In this document: piece after piece, positions 1-8,952 of the stretch
Position numbering within the stretch: position 1 is the first letter of the stretch
Layout of the letters: the number at the start of each line of letters is the position of its first letter
Source of the DNA: an uncultured Draconibacterium sp.
GTDB lineage: Bacteria > Bacteroidota > Bacteroidia > Bacteroidales > Prolixibacteraceae
Direction of reading: 5' to 3'
Length of the DNA: 64,000 nt
Assembly: GCF_963675065.1 (NCBI RefSeq)
Contig: NZ_OY775906.1
Coordinates: 3,388,001-3,452,000 of the forward strand
Notes under the pieces: generated by a model
The model's database searches: none
What the model saw: the letters and a program-made list of their open reading frames with translations, nothing else
Told to the model about the DNA's origin: nothing
Position numbers and translations under genes: made by a program

Positions 1-1
1 G

Positions 2-1930
2 GTAGCGTCTTTTATTGGCTACAAAACCTGGAGTAAAACAATTGATTTACAAAACAACGTGGTTTTGCAGATAGAAATGCAGGAAAGCGTAAACAGCATT
101 GATGCAGTTACCATTACTGCAGGAAGTTTTGCTGCCGATGATGAGTCGCGGGCTTCGGTAATGAAGTCGCTGGATGTGTACACTACCCCAAGTGCCAACG
201 GCGATGTAATGGCTGCCATTCGCACTATGCCCGGCACACAAGCCTCTGCCGACGATGGACGTTTATTGGTACGTGGTGGCGATGCCTATGAGACTTCCAC
301 CTACATCGACGGGTTGGTTGCATCAAAACCGTACTATTCTAAAACTCCCGATGTAGCAACACGCGGGCGTTTTGCGCCATCATTATTTAACGGTGTTCAA
401 TTTAATACAGGAGGTTACTCTGCCGAGTACGGACAGGCGCTCTCTTCTGTTCTAGTGCTGAAATCTACCGACCTTCCTGAAGGAGATAACACCGGCATTT
501 CGTTAATGACCATTGGCGCTGAGGCCAACCGCACCGAACGTTGGGAAAACACCTCGCTGAATGTATCGGGTGGCTATACCAATCTGAGTTTATACGATAA
601 GGTATTTAAAAGTAATGTTGACTGGGAGAAACCGGTGGAGTCGGTGAACGGAACTACAGTTTTTCGTCATAAAACAAGCTCAAGCGGTATGTTTAAAGCC
701 TACGTTACTGCTGATTATGGCGATCTGGCTTACCTTGTTCCGGCCGGCAACGACGGAGAGAAAATGAAGATCAGTAGCAAAGGCGGAACCGTTTATTCCA
801 ACCTTTCGTACCGCGACTGTTTTTCAGAAAAATCGTGCTATCGTATCGGTGTTTCTTCCACCTACCAGGATAACCGAATTGGATTAGGTGCCGACGATGT
901 AAATACCCGTGAACTCAATATCGAATCGCGCTTTGCCGTTGTGCACGATCTTTCAGAGGGAGTGAAACTAACATGGGGAGCGAACGAAACTTACAACAAA
1001 TACACACAGGATTATATTGAGGATGAAGGAACAATTTACAACGGTTCGTTTAACGACCACTTAATTGGTGCTTTTATCGAACCGGAGATCAAATTCACAA
1101 AAAACTTTGGCATCCGCCCGGGATTGCGTACCGAATATTCGTCGGTGATTAACAAAGTGAGCCTGGCACCACGCTTTGCTTTGGCTTTAAAAACCGGAGA
1201 AAAAGCACAACTGGCCGGAGCCTGGGGATTGTATTTTCAAACGCCGCAAGCCGACTACCTGAAAATAAATACCGATCTGGATTTTGAACAGGCCATGCAC
1301 TATATTCTCAGCTACCAGTTTGGCGATAACTCGGAACGTTTGTTTCGTGCAGAAGCTTATTACAAAAAATACGATAAGCTTATCACTTATTCTGTTGGTG
1401 AAAACGGATTACCCGAAAACCTGCAGAACGATGGAAGCGGTTATGCCGCAGGTTTGGATATCTTTTGGCGCGATCAGCAAAGTATTAAGGGATTCGACTA
1501 CTGGATTACCTATTCCTATATCGATACCAAACGAAAATACCAGTACTATCCGGAAAAAGCCACGCCTTACTTTATTTCTGACCACAATTTTTCGGTAGTT
1601 GGAAAATATTGGGTTAATAAAATAAACACACAGTTTGGCGCTTCGTTTACCGCTGCCAGCGGACGTCCGTTCAATGACCCGAATTCACCACAATTTAACG
1701 GCGAACGCACCAAAATGTATTCCGATCTGAGCCTGAACATGAGTCATGTGTTTTACATTGGCAATCAGTATTCGGTGTTGTACTGCTCGGTAAACAATGT
1801 TTTGGGAAATGACAATGTACTTAGCTACCGCCCAACAAACATTGCCGATGCCCAGGGCAACTACTCGCTTGTTCCGGTAAAACGCGATATGAAACGTTTT
1901 GTGTTTATTGGTCTTTTCCTGAATTTCTAA
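2..1930 (+). CDS. TonB-dependent outer-membrane receptor, 5' end missing
   Basis: The reading frame is open to the left window edge, so this is the 3' part (about 642 residues) of a larger gene. The first residues (VASFIGYKTW) look like the last strands of a CarboxypepD_reg-like domain. The plug domain follows at about residues 40-140, with the motif LLVRGGDAYETSTYIDG, and then a long beta-barrel rich in aromatic/polar alternation that ends in a C-terminal Phe, as outer-membrane barrels do. The family imports large or scarce ligands through the outer membrane with TonB energy. No SusD partner follows. Instead there is a small secreted TPR protein and a LytS/LytTR-type pair in the same direction, which may regulate it. 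The substrate cannot be read from the sequence. A GTG at 59 is internal to the open frame and is not the start. Confidence 0.9.
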   Translation, partial: VASFIGYKTWSKTIDLQNNVVLQIEMQESVNSIDAVTITAGSFAADDESRASVMKSLDVYTTPSANGDVMAAIRTMPGTQASADDGRLLVRGGDAYETSTYIDGLVASKPYYSKTPDVATRGRFAPSLFNGVQFNTGGYSAEYGQALSSVLVLKSTDLPEGDNTGISLMTIGAEANRTERWENTSLNVSGGYTNLSLYDKVFKSNVDWEKPVESVNGTTVFRHKTSSSGMFKAYVTADYGDLAYLVPAGNDGEKMKISSKGGTVYSNLSYRDCFSEKSCYRIGVSSTYQDNRIGLGADDVNTRELNIESRFAVVHDLSEGVKLTWGANETYNKYTQDYIEDEGTIYNGSFNDHLIGAFIEPEIKFTKNFGIRPGLRTEYSSVINKVSLAPRFALALKTGEKAQLAGAWGLYFQTPQADYLKINTDLDFEQAMHYILSYQFGDNSERLFRAEAYYKKYDKLITYSVGENGLPENLQNDGSGYAAGLDIFWRDQQSIKGFDYWITYSYIDTKRKYQYYPEKATPYFISDHNFSVVGKYWVNKINTQFGASFTAASGRPFNDPNSPQFNGERTKMYSDLSLNMSHVFYIGNQYSVLYCSVNNVLGNDNVLSYRPTNIADAQGNYSLVPVKRDMKRFVFIGLFLNF

Positions 1931-1962
1931 AGAAAGTTCTAATTTGGTTTTATTAACCACCT

Positions 1963-2105
1963 CCCATCCCGACTAGTTGGGATGTACTCCTCCTCAAAGG
2001 AGGAGAAATTTCGTATTCCAATCTAAAATAACAACCAAGTGTGCAGCACGAAAACTTCCCCTCCTTCCAGGAGGGGGGTACCGCGTTTACAGCGGTGGGG
2101 TGGTA
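1963..2105. repeat. Hairpin-rich dispersed intergenic element
   Basis: This non-coding stretch has successive short palindromes: catccc/gggatg, ctcctcc/ggaggag, cccctcc/ggagggg and accgc/gcggt. Similar C-rich/G-rich hairpin elements occur at 26742-26884 and 38701-38768 in this window. It lies after the TonB receptor and may also affect 3' ends of transcripts. It is probably a REP-like or mobile-derived intergenic repeat. Confidence 0.5.
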
Positions 2106-2211
2106 TAAGTATTAATCTGAAAAAACGACAACTTTAATGGAGTCTCGAGTTCCACTCTATCACAAAGAATACAAAATTAATTATTAAGCAGAGCTAAATC
2201 TCAGAATTGAA

Positions 2212-2252
2212 ACAGATTTCTCACACCTCGAGCCCCGGCATTCGAAATGACA
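2212..2252. repeat. Half-copy of the agatttctc/cgaaatgaca repeat
   Basis: The segment runs from cagatttctcac to cattcgaaatgacaa and matches the right arm of the full inverted repeat at 25439-25520. Between 2105 and 2383 nothing else recognisable is present. The short open frame here overlaps the real TPR gene out of phase and is not credible. Confidence 0.4.
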
Positions 2253-2382
2253 ATAAAAGAAATCTACAACTCATCTCACAAAATCAACAGTTCGGTAAGG
2301 AAGAATTTTAAAAGCGCCCTTTTCAGCGGAAATTTGAATCAGCAAATAAATCAAACAGTAATAATCATTAATACTAAAAGTC

Positions 2383-3012
2383 ATGAAAACAATTATCACC
2401 ATCTTACTAGTAGCAATTTCAATCCCAGTTTTTTCTTCGAAGTACGAAGAAACCATGAAAACGAACATCGACAAATTGTATCAGTTGCACACCTCGGCCG
2501 AACTGCAGGCTTTAGCCAATCAGTTTGAACGTATTGGCAATGCCGAACAAGACAAATGGCTGCCTAACTATTATGCAGCGTATTGTTTTATCCGCTCTAC
2601 CTTTTTTGATGAAATGGATAACGACAGCAAACAGGCCCAATTGGATAAAGCGCAGGCTTTAGTGGACCAGTTGATGAAAACAAACGACGATGAATCAGAG
2701 ATCTATGCTTTGCAGGCTTTGTTGTATCAAATCAGGATAACCGACATGAGCAAAGGCGCCCAATATTCGATGAAAGCTGCCGATGCCATTAAACAAGCCG
2801 AACGTTTAAATCCGGAGAATCCACGTGTATATTACCTGCGCGGAAGCAATACGTTCCATACGCCTAAATTCTTTGGTGGCGGTGCCGAAAAAGCTAAACC
2901 TGATTTACAAAAAGCTGCCAAAATGTTTGAAAATAACAAAGTAACCGATCCTTTACTACCAACCTGGGGAAACGTTCATAACGAGCAGTTGCTAAGTCAG
3001 TGTGAGGAGTAA
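2383..3012 (+). CDS. Secreted TPR-like protein
   Basis: This is a 209-residue protein with a signal peptide at about residues 1-18 (MKTIITILLVAISIPVFS). The rest is helical, with tetratricopeptide-like pairs around residues 60-160 (for example EIYALQALLYQ and AADAIKQAERLNPENPRVYYLRG). It is probably periplasmic. A Gly-rich stretch (FFGGGAEKAKPDLQKA) near residue 165 resembles the spacer seen in similar Bacteroidota proteins. It sits between the TonB receptor and the LytS/LytTR pair, and a strong hairpin follows the stop, so it probably ends a transcription unit. TPR proteins bind other proteins or peptides, but no specific partner can be named. The ATG at 2383 is directly followed by the signal peptide, which supports this start. 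Confidence 0.75.
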   Translation: MKTIITILLVAISIPVFSSKYEETMKTNIDKLYQLHTSAELQALANQFERIGNAEQDKWLPNYYAAYCFIRSTFFDEMDNDSKQAQLDKAQALVDQLMKTNDDESEIYALQALLYQIRITDMSKGAQYSMKAADAIKQAERLNPENPRVYYLRGSNTFHTPKFFGGGAEKAKPDLQKAAKMFENNKVTDPLLPTWGNVHNEQLLSQCEE

Positions 3013-3043
3013 AAAAAAGAGATTCCTCGCTTTGCCTGATCGC

Positions 3044-3078
3044 AAAGGATGTCATCTTTTAAAAAGATGACATCCTTT
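3044..3078 (+). terminator. Long perfect hairpin terminator
   Basis: The arms aaaggatgtcatctttt and aaaagatgacatccttt pair perfectly over 17 bp, just downstream of the stop at 3012. The T-rich end of the right arm fits an intrinsic terminator. A cousin with the core gatgccatcttt occurs at 24785-24829. Confidence 0.7.
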
Positions 3079-3204
3079 TCACAACGAAGAAGTTCTGGAG
3101 AAAGCCGGGGGGTACTGTATAATTTTATCAATAATCCGTTTTATCTTTAGCTCATTCTTAAATTCACTATCTTGAAAACTCAAAATTCGAATAAAACAAT
3201 CTAT

Positions 3205-4245
3205 ATGCGAAAGCGCATTGCTATAAACTGGCTGGTAGCCGTTGTTGTTTCCATTCTTATTGGCATGGTTACAACCGTTTTAATGGGTGGTTCTTTAAAA
3301 GTTTCCTTTATGCAGTTTATATGGAGTGCCGGTTATTCTTTGAGTCTCGGACTTCCTTTGTTTGCCAACGGATATTTGTTCGGATGGTTCGAAAAGCGTT
3401 ATATCGATTGGGTAAATCGTCCGGGCACCAGTGTTGTACGTGCTTTGCTGATGCATATTGTGTATTCGAGTGCAGTTATCTGGACCGTCAACTGGTTTTG
3501 GTTTATTTATATTATGGATAGTGAGTGGGACTCATTTCTGCAATACAACCGGGGCACCATTATTTCGGAGTATATTATTTTTATCATCATAGCATCAATT
3601 ATTTATGCCATTTCGTTTTTTAAAGCCTGGCGATATGCAGTGCGACAACGTGAAGAGGTGAAACGTGAATCGCTGGCCTTGAAGTATAAAGTGCTGCAGG
3701 ATCAGATCAATCCACATTTTCTTTTTAACAGTTTGAATGTGTTGGGGAGCCTCATCGATATTGATGTGGAAAAAGCAAAAAAGTTTACGCGTGAACTTTC
3801 GAAATTTTACCGCGATGTGCTTCAGTTTAAAGACCTCGACATTATTTCGTTAAAAGAAGAGATCGATTTTGTGACCAAATACATTTATCTGCAGCAAATT
3901 CGTTTTGGCGAAGCGCTGCAAGTTGATATTATTGCCAACGAAAAGGTAGAAGGGAAAGTAATTCCGCTGTCGGTGCAGGCACTGGTAGAGAATGCAATTA
4001 AACACAACGAAATATCGAAGGCGAATCCGTTAAAGATTGTGGTGGCTATTTCCGACGATTACGAATTGGTGGTGGAGAATAATCTTCAGCCAAAAACGCA
4101 GACGGACGATTCGAGTAAAACAGGCCTTAAAAACATGGCCGGACGATATGAATACCTTACCGGAAAGCAAATGATGATATCGAAGAACGGTGGTTACTTT
4201 CGGGTGAGCGTTCCGTTGATAAAGGTTGAGGAAGAAGTTGAGTGA
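3205..4245 (+). CDS. LytS/YehU-family sensor histidine kinase
   Basis: Four membrane segments in the first 145 residues are followed by a His_kinase (PF06580-type) domain. The phosphoacceptor motif is NPHFLFNSLN with His171. An N-box (ALVENAIKHN) and a glycine motif (GLKNMAGRYEYLTG) follow. Such kinases sense an envelope or membrane signal and phosphorylate a LytTR regulator, and one is encoded at 4509. An upstream in-frame TTG at 3172 would add 11 residues. I prefer the ATG at 3205 because it directly precedes the first basic/hydrophobic segment. The two genes are separated by 263 bp of repeat-like sequence, which is unusually long for such a pair. Confidence 0.9.
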   Translation: MRKRIAINWLVAVVVSILIGMVTTVLMGGSLKVSFMQFIWSAGYSLSLGLPLFANGYLFGWFEKRYIDWVNRPGTSVVRALLMHIVYSSAVIWTVNWFWFIYIMDSEWDSFLQYNRGTIISEYIIFIIIASIIYAISFFKAWRYAVRQREEVKRESLALKYKVLQDQINPHFLFNSLNVLGSLIDIDVEKAKKFTRELSKFYRDVLQFKDLDIISLKEEIDFVTKYIYLQQIRFGEALQVDIIANEKVEGKVIPLSVQALVENAIKHNEISKANPLKIVVAISDDYELVVENNLQPKTQTDDSSKTGLKNMAGRYEYLTGKQMMISKNGGYFRVSVPLIKVEEEVE

Positions 4246-4314
4246 ATGAGTGATTGCGTTATTGAGGAACTTAAGGACGAAGTTGAGGGTATGGAGGAGA
4301 GCGATTGACTAAAG

Positions 4315-4463
4315 AAATGCTTTAATGCAGAAATGCTTCAATGCTTTAATTAGAGAATTAAAAGGAAAAAGTATTCAGTCACGATCTCAGTCTCAGTTTA
4401 CAGATTGTCATCCTGAGCGGAGTTTTGAATGTATGAATACTTTAATGCAGAAATGCTTTAATT
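4315..4463. repeat. Degenerate tandem-word tract (aatgctttaatgcag)
   Basis: The word tttaatgcagaaatgctt occurs at 4321 and 4441, with further partial copies (atgctttaat) beside each. Between them lie ctcagtctcagttta and a gtcatcctgagcggag fragment. The whole 4246-4508 gap between the kinase and its regulator is made of such low-complexity words and holds no gene. Confidence 0.5.
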
Positions 4464-4508
4464 TAAAACTCGAAGCTCGAAGTTCGTGACTCGAAACTTG
4501 AAAAAAAA

Positions 4509-5276
4509 ATGAAAATACTGATAGTAGAAGACGAACCATTGGCAGCGGCACAGCTGGCTGCTCATATTTCTGCCTTAAAACCGGAAGCAAATATTGTGGC
4601 TGTTTGCGACACAGTAAAAGCTACGGTTGAATGGTTGCAAAACAACGAAGCGCCTGAGCTGGCATTTTTTGATATTCAGCTGGGCGACGGACTGAGTTTT
4701 GAAATATTTGAGCAGACTAACTTTAACCATCCCGTAATTTTTACCACTGCTTACGACGATTATGCCATTCGTGCTTTTAAAGTGAACAGTGTGGATTATT
4801 TATTAAAACCCATTGAACGCGAAGAGCTAAAAAAGGCACTCGATAAGTTTGAGCAACTGGCTAAACCGGCAACTTCTTCTTTTACTCCTGATGTGCTACA
4901 CGAAATGGTGGCTTCGCTGAAAAAGAAAAACTATAAAGAGCGTTTTTTGGTAAGAGTGGGTACGCATCTTCGGGTAATTGAGACTGCCGATGTGCTGTAT
5001 TTCTACAGTTTTGAGAAAGGTACTTACGCCAAACTTTCGGACGGTAAAGATTATCTGCTCGACCAGAGCCTGGAGCTGGTGGAAGCGATGGTTGATCCGA
5101 ACCTGTTTTTCCGTATTAACCGCAAATACCTGGTGGCTTTAAAAAGTATCAGCGATGTGATTGCCTACAGTAATTCGCGTTTAAAACTAAAGGTGCAACA
5201 TGCGAATGATGGTGATTTCCTCGTGGCCCGCGAAAAAGTAAAAAGCTTTAAGAGTTGGCTCGAAGGCGGGGTTTAG
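4509..5276 (+). CDS. LytTR-family response regulator
   Basis: This 255-residue protein has a receiver domain at residues 1-120, with acidic residues EDE near the N-terminus, phosphoacceptor Asp55 (FFDIQLGDG), a Thr in FTTAY and Lys in LLKPIE. A LytTR DNA-binding domain follows at about residues 145-250 (VRVGTHLRVIETADVLYFYS...FFRINRKYLVAL). It is the partner of the kinase at 3205-4245 and probably controls the TonB receptor region or unlinked genes; LytTR sites were not identified. The ATG at 4509 follows an A-run, as is common in these genomes. The family is certain; the regulon is not known. Confidence 0.93.
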   Translation: MKILIVEDEPLAAAQLAAHISALKPEANIVAVCDTVKATVEWLQNNEAPELAFFDIQLGDGLSFEIFEQTNFNHPVIFTTAYDDYAIRAFKVNSVDYLLKPIEREELKKALDKFEQLAKPATSSFTPDVLHEMVASLKKKNYKERFLVRVGTHLRVIETADVLYFYSFEKGTYAKLSDGKDYLLDQSLELVEAMVDPNLFFRINRKYLVALKSISDVIAYSNSRLKLKVQHANDGDFLVAREKVKSFKSWLEGGV

Positions 5277-5421
5277 TTCGCAGTATTCAGTCGCAGTTGG
5301 CAGTTTATGTTGGCTGGAGTTTGAAGAATTGGAACGCTGATGACGATGATTTTGCTGATTTTCGCTGATTTTTTACCACGCGAAAGCCCCAATAATTCGG
5401 GGGCGCGGCAACAGTGTATAA

Positions 5422-6408
5422 CTAATTATTACCTGTCAATTTAAGCAAGCCAGTATTAGTTCCAAACCATTTATTCCCCTTTGAATCGATAGCAATTGCA
5501 TTAACAGGGTCAATTTTTAATTCATCAGCCTTTTCATAAGTAGTCCAGTTTGTTCCATCAAAAATTGAAATACCCCATCCGTTTGAACCCAACCAAAGGT
5601 TTCCTTCGGTATCAATATTTGTCGAAAAAATTGGTGAGCCCGCAACCAACCATTCTGTCTCCGTATCATGTTTTGTCCAATTTGAGTCATCAAACTCCGA
5701 TAAACCGCCCCAGGTTCCAAACCACTTGTTTCCATTATTATCTATAACTATTGACATTACACCGTTACCTGCTATTCCTTCACCGGGATTATCTGCATTA
5801 TAACTATAGGTAGTCCAGTTATTATTATCAAACTTTGAAACACCTCCGTTCGTTCCAAACCATTTATTGCCTTCTGAATCTATCGCAATTGAAAAAACAT
5901 TATTTTCTGCCAACCCATTGTTCGTATTGTAAGATGTCCAATTCTCTCCATCAAATTTTGAAACACCTCTAATTGTTCCAAACCATTTATTGCCTTCTGA
6001 ATCTATCGCAATTGAATAGATATAATTGTTTACAATACTATTCGATGAATTTTCATCATTTTTATAATATGTCCAGTTTGTTCCATCTAAACTCGCAACA
6101 CCTCCTCCATAAGTTCCAAACCATTTAACTCCATTTTTATCAATTGCAATAGCCAAAACTTTTAAACTACCATTGAAATCGGAATAATTAGTCCATGTAT
6201 CTCCATCAAATTTTGATGCTCCATAATCAGTACCTATCCAAATATCATCTGAAGAACCAACAGCAATAGCATGAATATTGATATTTGGAAGTCCATCATT
6301 GGTTGAATACTTTGTCCATTGTAAAGAAGTTACATCTGGGTTTTCTTTTTCACATGACATTATAATCATTGAAATGAGAATCAGTAAAATAAAGTTGGAA
6401 GTTTTCAT
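5422..6408 (-). CDS. Two-component-regulator-type beta-propeller lipoprotein
   Basis: This is a 328-residue protein with a lipoprotein signal (IIMSC, lipidated Cys19). Seven repeats of about 40 residues follow, each with a core like NKWFGT..GVSKFDG.NWT.Y, as in the ligand-sensing propellers of hybrid two-component systems. There is no membrane helix or kinase domain after the propeller, so this is a free-standing lipoprotein. The gene is visibly more AT-rich than its neighbours and uses Asn/Asp-rich repeats. Two blades are nearly identical at the DNA level around 5860-5900 and 5975-6015, which suggests recent duplication. Its ligand is unknown. It stands alone between convergent or repeat-filled gaps and may have been acquired. 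Confidence 0.8.
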   Translation of the reverse strand: MKTSNFILLILISMIIMSCEKENPDVTSLQWTKYSTNDGLPNINIHAIAVGSSDDIWIGTDYGASKFDGDTWTNYSDFNGSLKVLAIAIDKNGVKWFGTYGGGVASLDGTNWTYYKNDENSSNSIVNNYIYSIAIDSEGNKWFGTIRGVSKFDGENWTSYNTNNGLAENNVFSIAIDSEGNKWFGTNGGVSKFDNNNWTTYSYNADNPGEGIAGNGVMSIVIDNNGNKWFGTWGGLSEFDDSNWTKHDTETEWLVAGSPIFSTNIDTEGNLWLGSNGWGISIFDGTNWTTYEKADELKIDPVNAIAIDSKGNKWFGTNTGLLKLTGNN

Positions 6409-6861
6409 GACATTATAATTTGAAGTTATGTATGTATTATTATGTGTCTATTTTGTCAGGCTTGCCACTAACTTAGTTATCTGTGGCATGTATATCGCCA
6501 CTAGCTTATAAATTGAATTCACTGAACGATTCCTATTCACAAACACCTATTCGTTTACAAACAGATAATCTACTCAATCCCTGGGGTGGCAAAATCTCTC
6601 TCTGCTAATCATTCTGGGTGTCACCGATTGGGGTAGCTAACTTAACAATAATTATTTAATAATTGAAATGGTTTGGGTATTTTGCTTTGGGCTGGATGCC
6701 CCGACGCTGCGATCGGGATTGCACTTCGCTTAACTGAATACTGGATGCTGGATGCTCGATACTGGATGCTGGATACTAGTGGCTAGTGGCTAGTGGCTGG
6801 TACAAATATCCAATGTTTAAAGAGGAAATATCCAACTATTGAATCCTTTGGATAAAGCTCC
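6409..6861. other. Gene-free 453-bp gap with a tandem-word tract
   Basis: No credible gene is present here. The 5' part is the AT-rich upstream region of the propeller gene. The part near 6735-6800 is a degenerate repeat tract and is listed separately. No promoter or terminator was convincing. Confidence 0.5.
6735..6800. repeat. Tandem-word tract (ggatgctggatgctcgatact / ctagtgg)
   Basis: Words of the type actggatgct repeat about five times with small changes and then switch to ctagtggctagtggctagtgg. The tract lies just downstream of aguB in its direction of transcription. Similar but unrelated word tracts follow other genes in this window. Confidence 0.55.
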
Positions 6862-7746
6862 TTAATCGCGGTAACGTTTCAAAAGATCGTTGTAGGCATC
6901 TATGCGTCGATCGCGGAGGAAAGGCCAGATACGGCGCACATCTTCGGTGCGTTTCCGATCTATTTCTACCACTTCTATTTCCTCGTCGTGTGCCGACAGC
7001 TGTTTAATAAATTCGCCTTGCGGACCTGCAACAAACGAATTCCCCCAAAACTCAATACCATTTCCCATTCCGGTAGCATCGGGTTCAAATCCGGTACGGT
7101 TAACACTTATTACGGGCAGGCCGTTGGCCACAGCATGTCCGCGTTGCGAAATGATCCACGCATCCAGCTGGCGGGCTTTTTCATCGTCGTCATCTGCAGG
7201 GTCCCAGCCAATAGCCGTAGGATAGATAAGCATTTCTGCTCCGGCCAATGCCATTAAACGCGCTCCTTCGGGATACCACTGATCCCAGCAAACCAGCAAA
7301 CCAAGCCGCCCAACAGAAGTGTTGATGGGTTCAAAACCCATATCGCCGGGAGTGAAGTAGAATTTTTCGTAAAACCCGGGATCGTCAGGAATGTGCATTT
7401 TGCGGTATTTCCCTGCTATCGATCCGTCTTTTTCAAAAACCACGGCAGTATTGTGGTACAGGCCGGCAGCACGTTTCTCGAAAAGCGAAGTGACCAACAC
7501 AACGTTATTCTCTTTAGCCGCTGCAGCAAATATTTCGGTATCTTTTCCGGGAATCGGTTCTGCCAGATCAAAAAGGTCAACATCTTCAACCTGACAAAAA
7601 TAAAGACTGGCATGCAGCTCCTGCAACACCACCAATTCAGCTCCCATTTCGGCACATTTTTTAATGGCCATTATACTGTTTTGTGTGTTTTCTTCTTTGT
7701 TCCCCGAACGTTTCTGCTGAATGATACCTACTTTCAATTTGCTCAT
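6862..7746 (-). CDS. aguB: N-carbamoylputrescine amidase
   Basis: This is a 294-residue carbon-nitrogen hydrolase (nitrilase superfamily). It converts N-carbamoylputrescine to putrescine, CO2 and ammonia in the cytoplasm. The catalytic triad is visible: Glu43 (VVLQELH), Lys116 (KYRKMH) and Cys153 (LLVCWDQWYPEGAR). The motif YPTAIGWDP is typical of the AguB branch. The frame extends upstream of 7746, but that extension overlaps the end of aguA. The ATG at 7746 gives the normal N-terminus MSKLKVGIIQQ and lies 5 bp after the aguA stop, so the two form an operon. Together they make putrescine from agmatine. Confidence 0.93.
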   Translation of the reverse strand: MSKLKVGIIQQKRSGNKEENTQNSIMAIKKCAEMGAELVVLQELHASLYFCQVEDVDLFDLAEPIPGKDTEIFAAAAKENNVVLVTSLFEKRAAGLYHNTAVVFEKDGSIAGKYRKMHIPDDPGFYEKFYFTPGDMGFEPINTSVGRLGLLVCWDQWYPEGARLMALAGAEMLIYPTAIGWDPADDDDEKARQLDAWIISQRGHAVANGLPVISVNRTGFEPDATGMGNGIEFWGNSFVAGPQGEFIKQLSAHDEEIEVVEIDRKRTEDVRRIWPFLRDRRIDAYNDLLKRYRD

Positions 7747-7751
7747 GATCT

Positions 7752-8795
7752 TTAATTTTCGATGTTTAACCCAACCGCTTCCGGATACTGCATGGTTACA
7801 CAGTGCAGCGACCCATGTTGCTCGACCAATACCCTGCAATTTATTGGAATTATTTCTTTTTCGGGAAAAATTTGCTGCAAAATATCTACGGCTTCGGCAT
7901 CTTGTTTTAACCCGTATACCGGAAGCAGAACAGCACCGTTGATAATGGTGAAATTTGCATAAGTTGCCGGCAAGCGGTTTCCTTCGTCATCAAAACAAGG
8001 ATCGGGAAACGGAAGTTCAACCAGATTGTAGCGCATTCCGTTTTCGGTAGTAAACTGTTCCAGTTCCGTTTTCATTTTTTGCAACGCTTCAAAATGCTCG
8101 TCTTCCGGATTGTTACACCCCACATAGGCAATGGTATTTTCGTTACATAAACGGGCAATTGTATCGATATGCGAATCGGTATCGTCGCCGGCCAGGTAAC
8201 CACTGTTGAGCCACAAAACACGTTTTGCACCAAAATTCTGTTTCAGGATAGCCTCAATTTCTTTTTGCGTATACTGCGGATTGCGGTTCTCTTCCAGCAA
8301 ACATTCGGTGGTGGTAATAATCGTACCTAAGCCATCGCTTTCAATGGAGCCGCCTTCCAATACGAAGTCGAAGCTTTTTAGTTCGCAATGCTGAAGAATT
8401 CCCTGATCGAACAAACTTTTTGTGATTTGATTGTCCCGTGCGGCTTCGAATTTTTTCCCCCAGCCATTAAAAATATAATCCTGAACAATGGCTTTTCCAT
8501 TCCCGACAACAGTAATTCCGCTATGATCGCGTGCCCAGGTGTCGTTCGACGGAGCTTCGGCAAAATAAATATTCGAAGTATTGCTGAAATAAGCACGAAC
8601 ACGTTTCACATCGTCGCAAACCACCAGCACTTTTTGAAAGCGGGCAGCGGCTTCAATTATATCCACAAAACAGACACTGGCTTCCTCTAAAAGATAAGCC
8701 CAATCGCTGTCGGGATGCGGAAACGTAAGTTGTAAAAACGACTGCGGTTCCCACTCAGCTGGCAAACGCAGACTTTGAACTAGTGAATTATTCAT
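7752..8795 (-). CDS. aguA: Agmatine deiminase
   Basis: This 347-residue member of the Porphyromonas-type peptidyl-arginine-deiminase family hydrolyses agmatine to N-carbamoylputrescine and ammonia. Family motifs are present: TWARDHSGI, EGGSIESDG, DTDSHID, and the C-terminal catalytic GSLHCVTMQYP with Cys332. Length is normal for AguA. It is the first gene of the aguA-aguB pair. The start at 8795 gives MNNSLVQSLRLPAEWEPQS, the usual N-terminus. The 157-bp gap to the divergent gene at 8953 must carry promoters for both directions. Confidence 0.94.
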   Translation of the reverse strand: MNNSLVQSLRLPAEWEPQSFLQLTFPHPDSDWAYLLEEASVCFVDIIEAAARFQKVLVVCDDVKRVRAYFSNTSNIYFAEAPSNDTWARDHSGITVVGNGKAIVQDYIFNGWGKKFEAARDNQITKSLFDQGILQHCELKSFDFVLEGGSIESDGLGTIITTTECLLEENRNPQYTQKEIEAILKQNFGAKRVLWLNSGYLAGDDTDSHIDTIARLCNENTIAYVGCNNPEDEHFEALQKMKTELEQFTTENGMRYNLVELPFPDPCFDDEGNRLPATYANFTIINGAVLLPVYGLKQDAEAVDILQQIFPEKEIIPINCRVLVEQHGSLHCVTMQYPEAVGLNIEN

Positions 8796-8952
8796 GCTTC
8801 TTTTTGTAAACTTCCGGCCTCAAAAATAAAACGAAATTACACAGTTTCATCTTTTGGGTAAAAGTTTCTCTAATCTTTTGTGCGTGCCTGCCGGGTAGCG
8901 ACGGTTTTAATTAATTACTTTATATTTAAGGCAGATCAAACAAACCAAACAA

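Noticed and set aside
2247..2528. 93-codon plus-strand frame
   Set aside because: It overlaps the credible secreted TPR gene in another frame and has no protein features.
7070..7100. tRNA-like word ggttcaaatcc
   Set aside because: It lies inside aguB coding sequence and no cloverleaf can be drawn.
7747..7839. Longer start for aguB
   Set aside because: The extension overlaps aguA and lies outside the normal family N-terminus.
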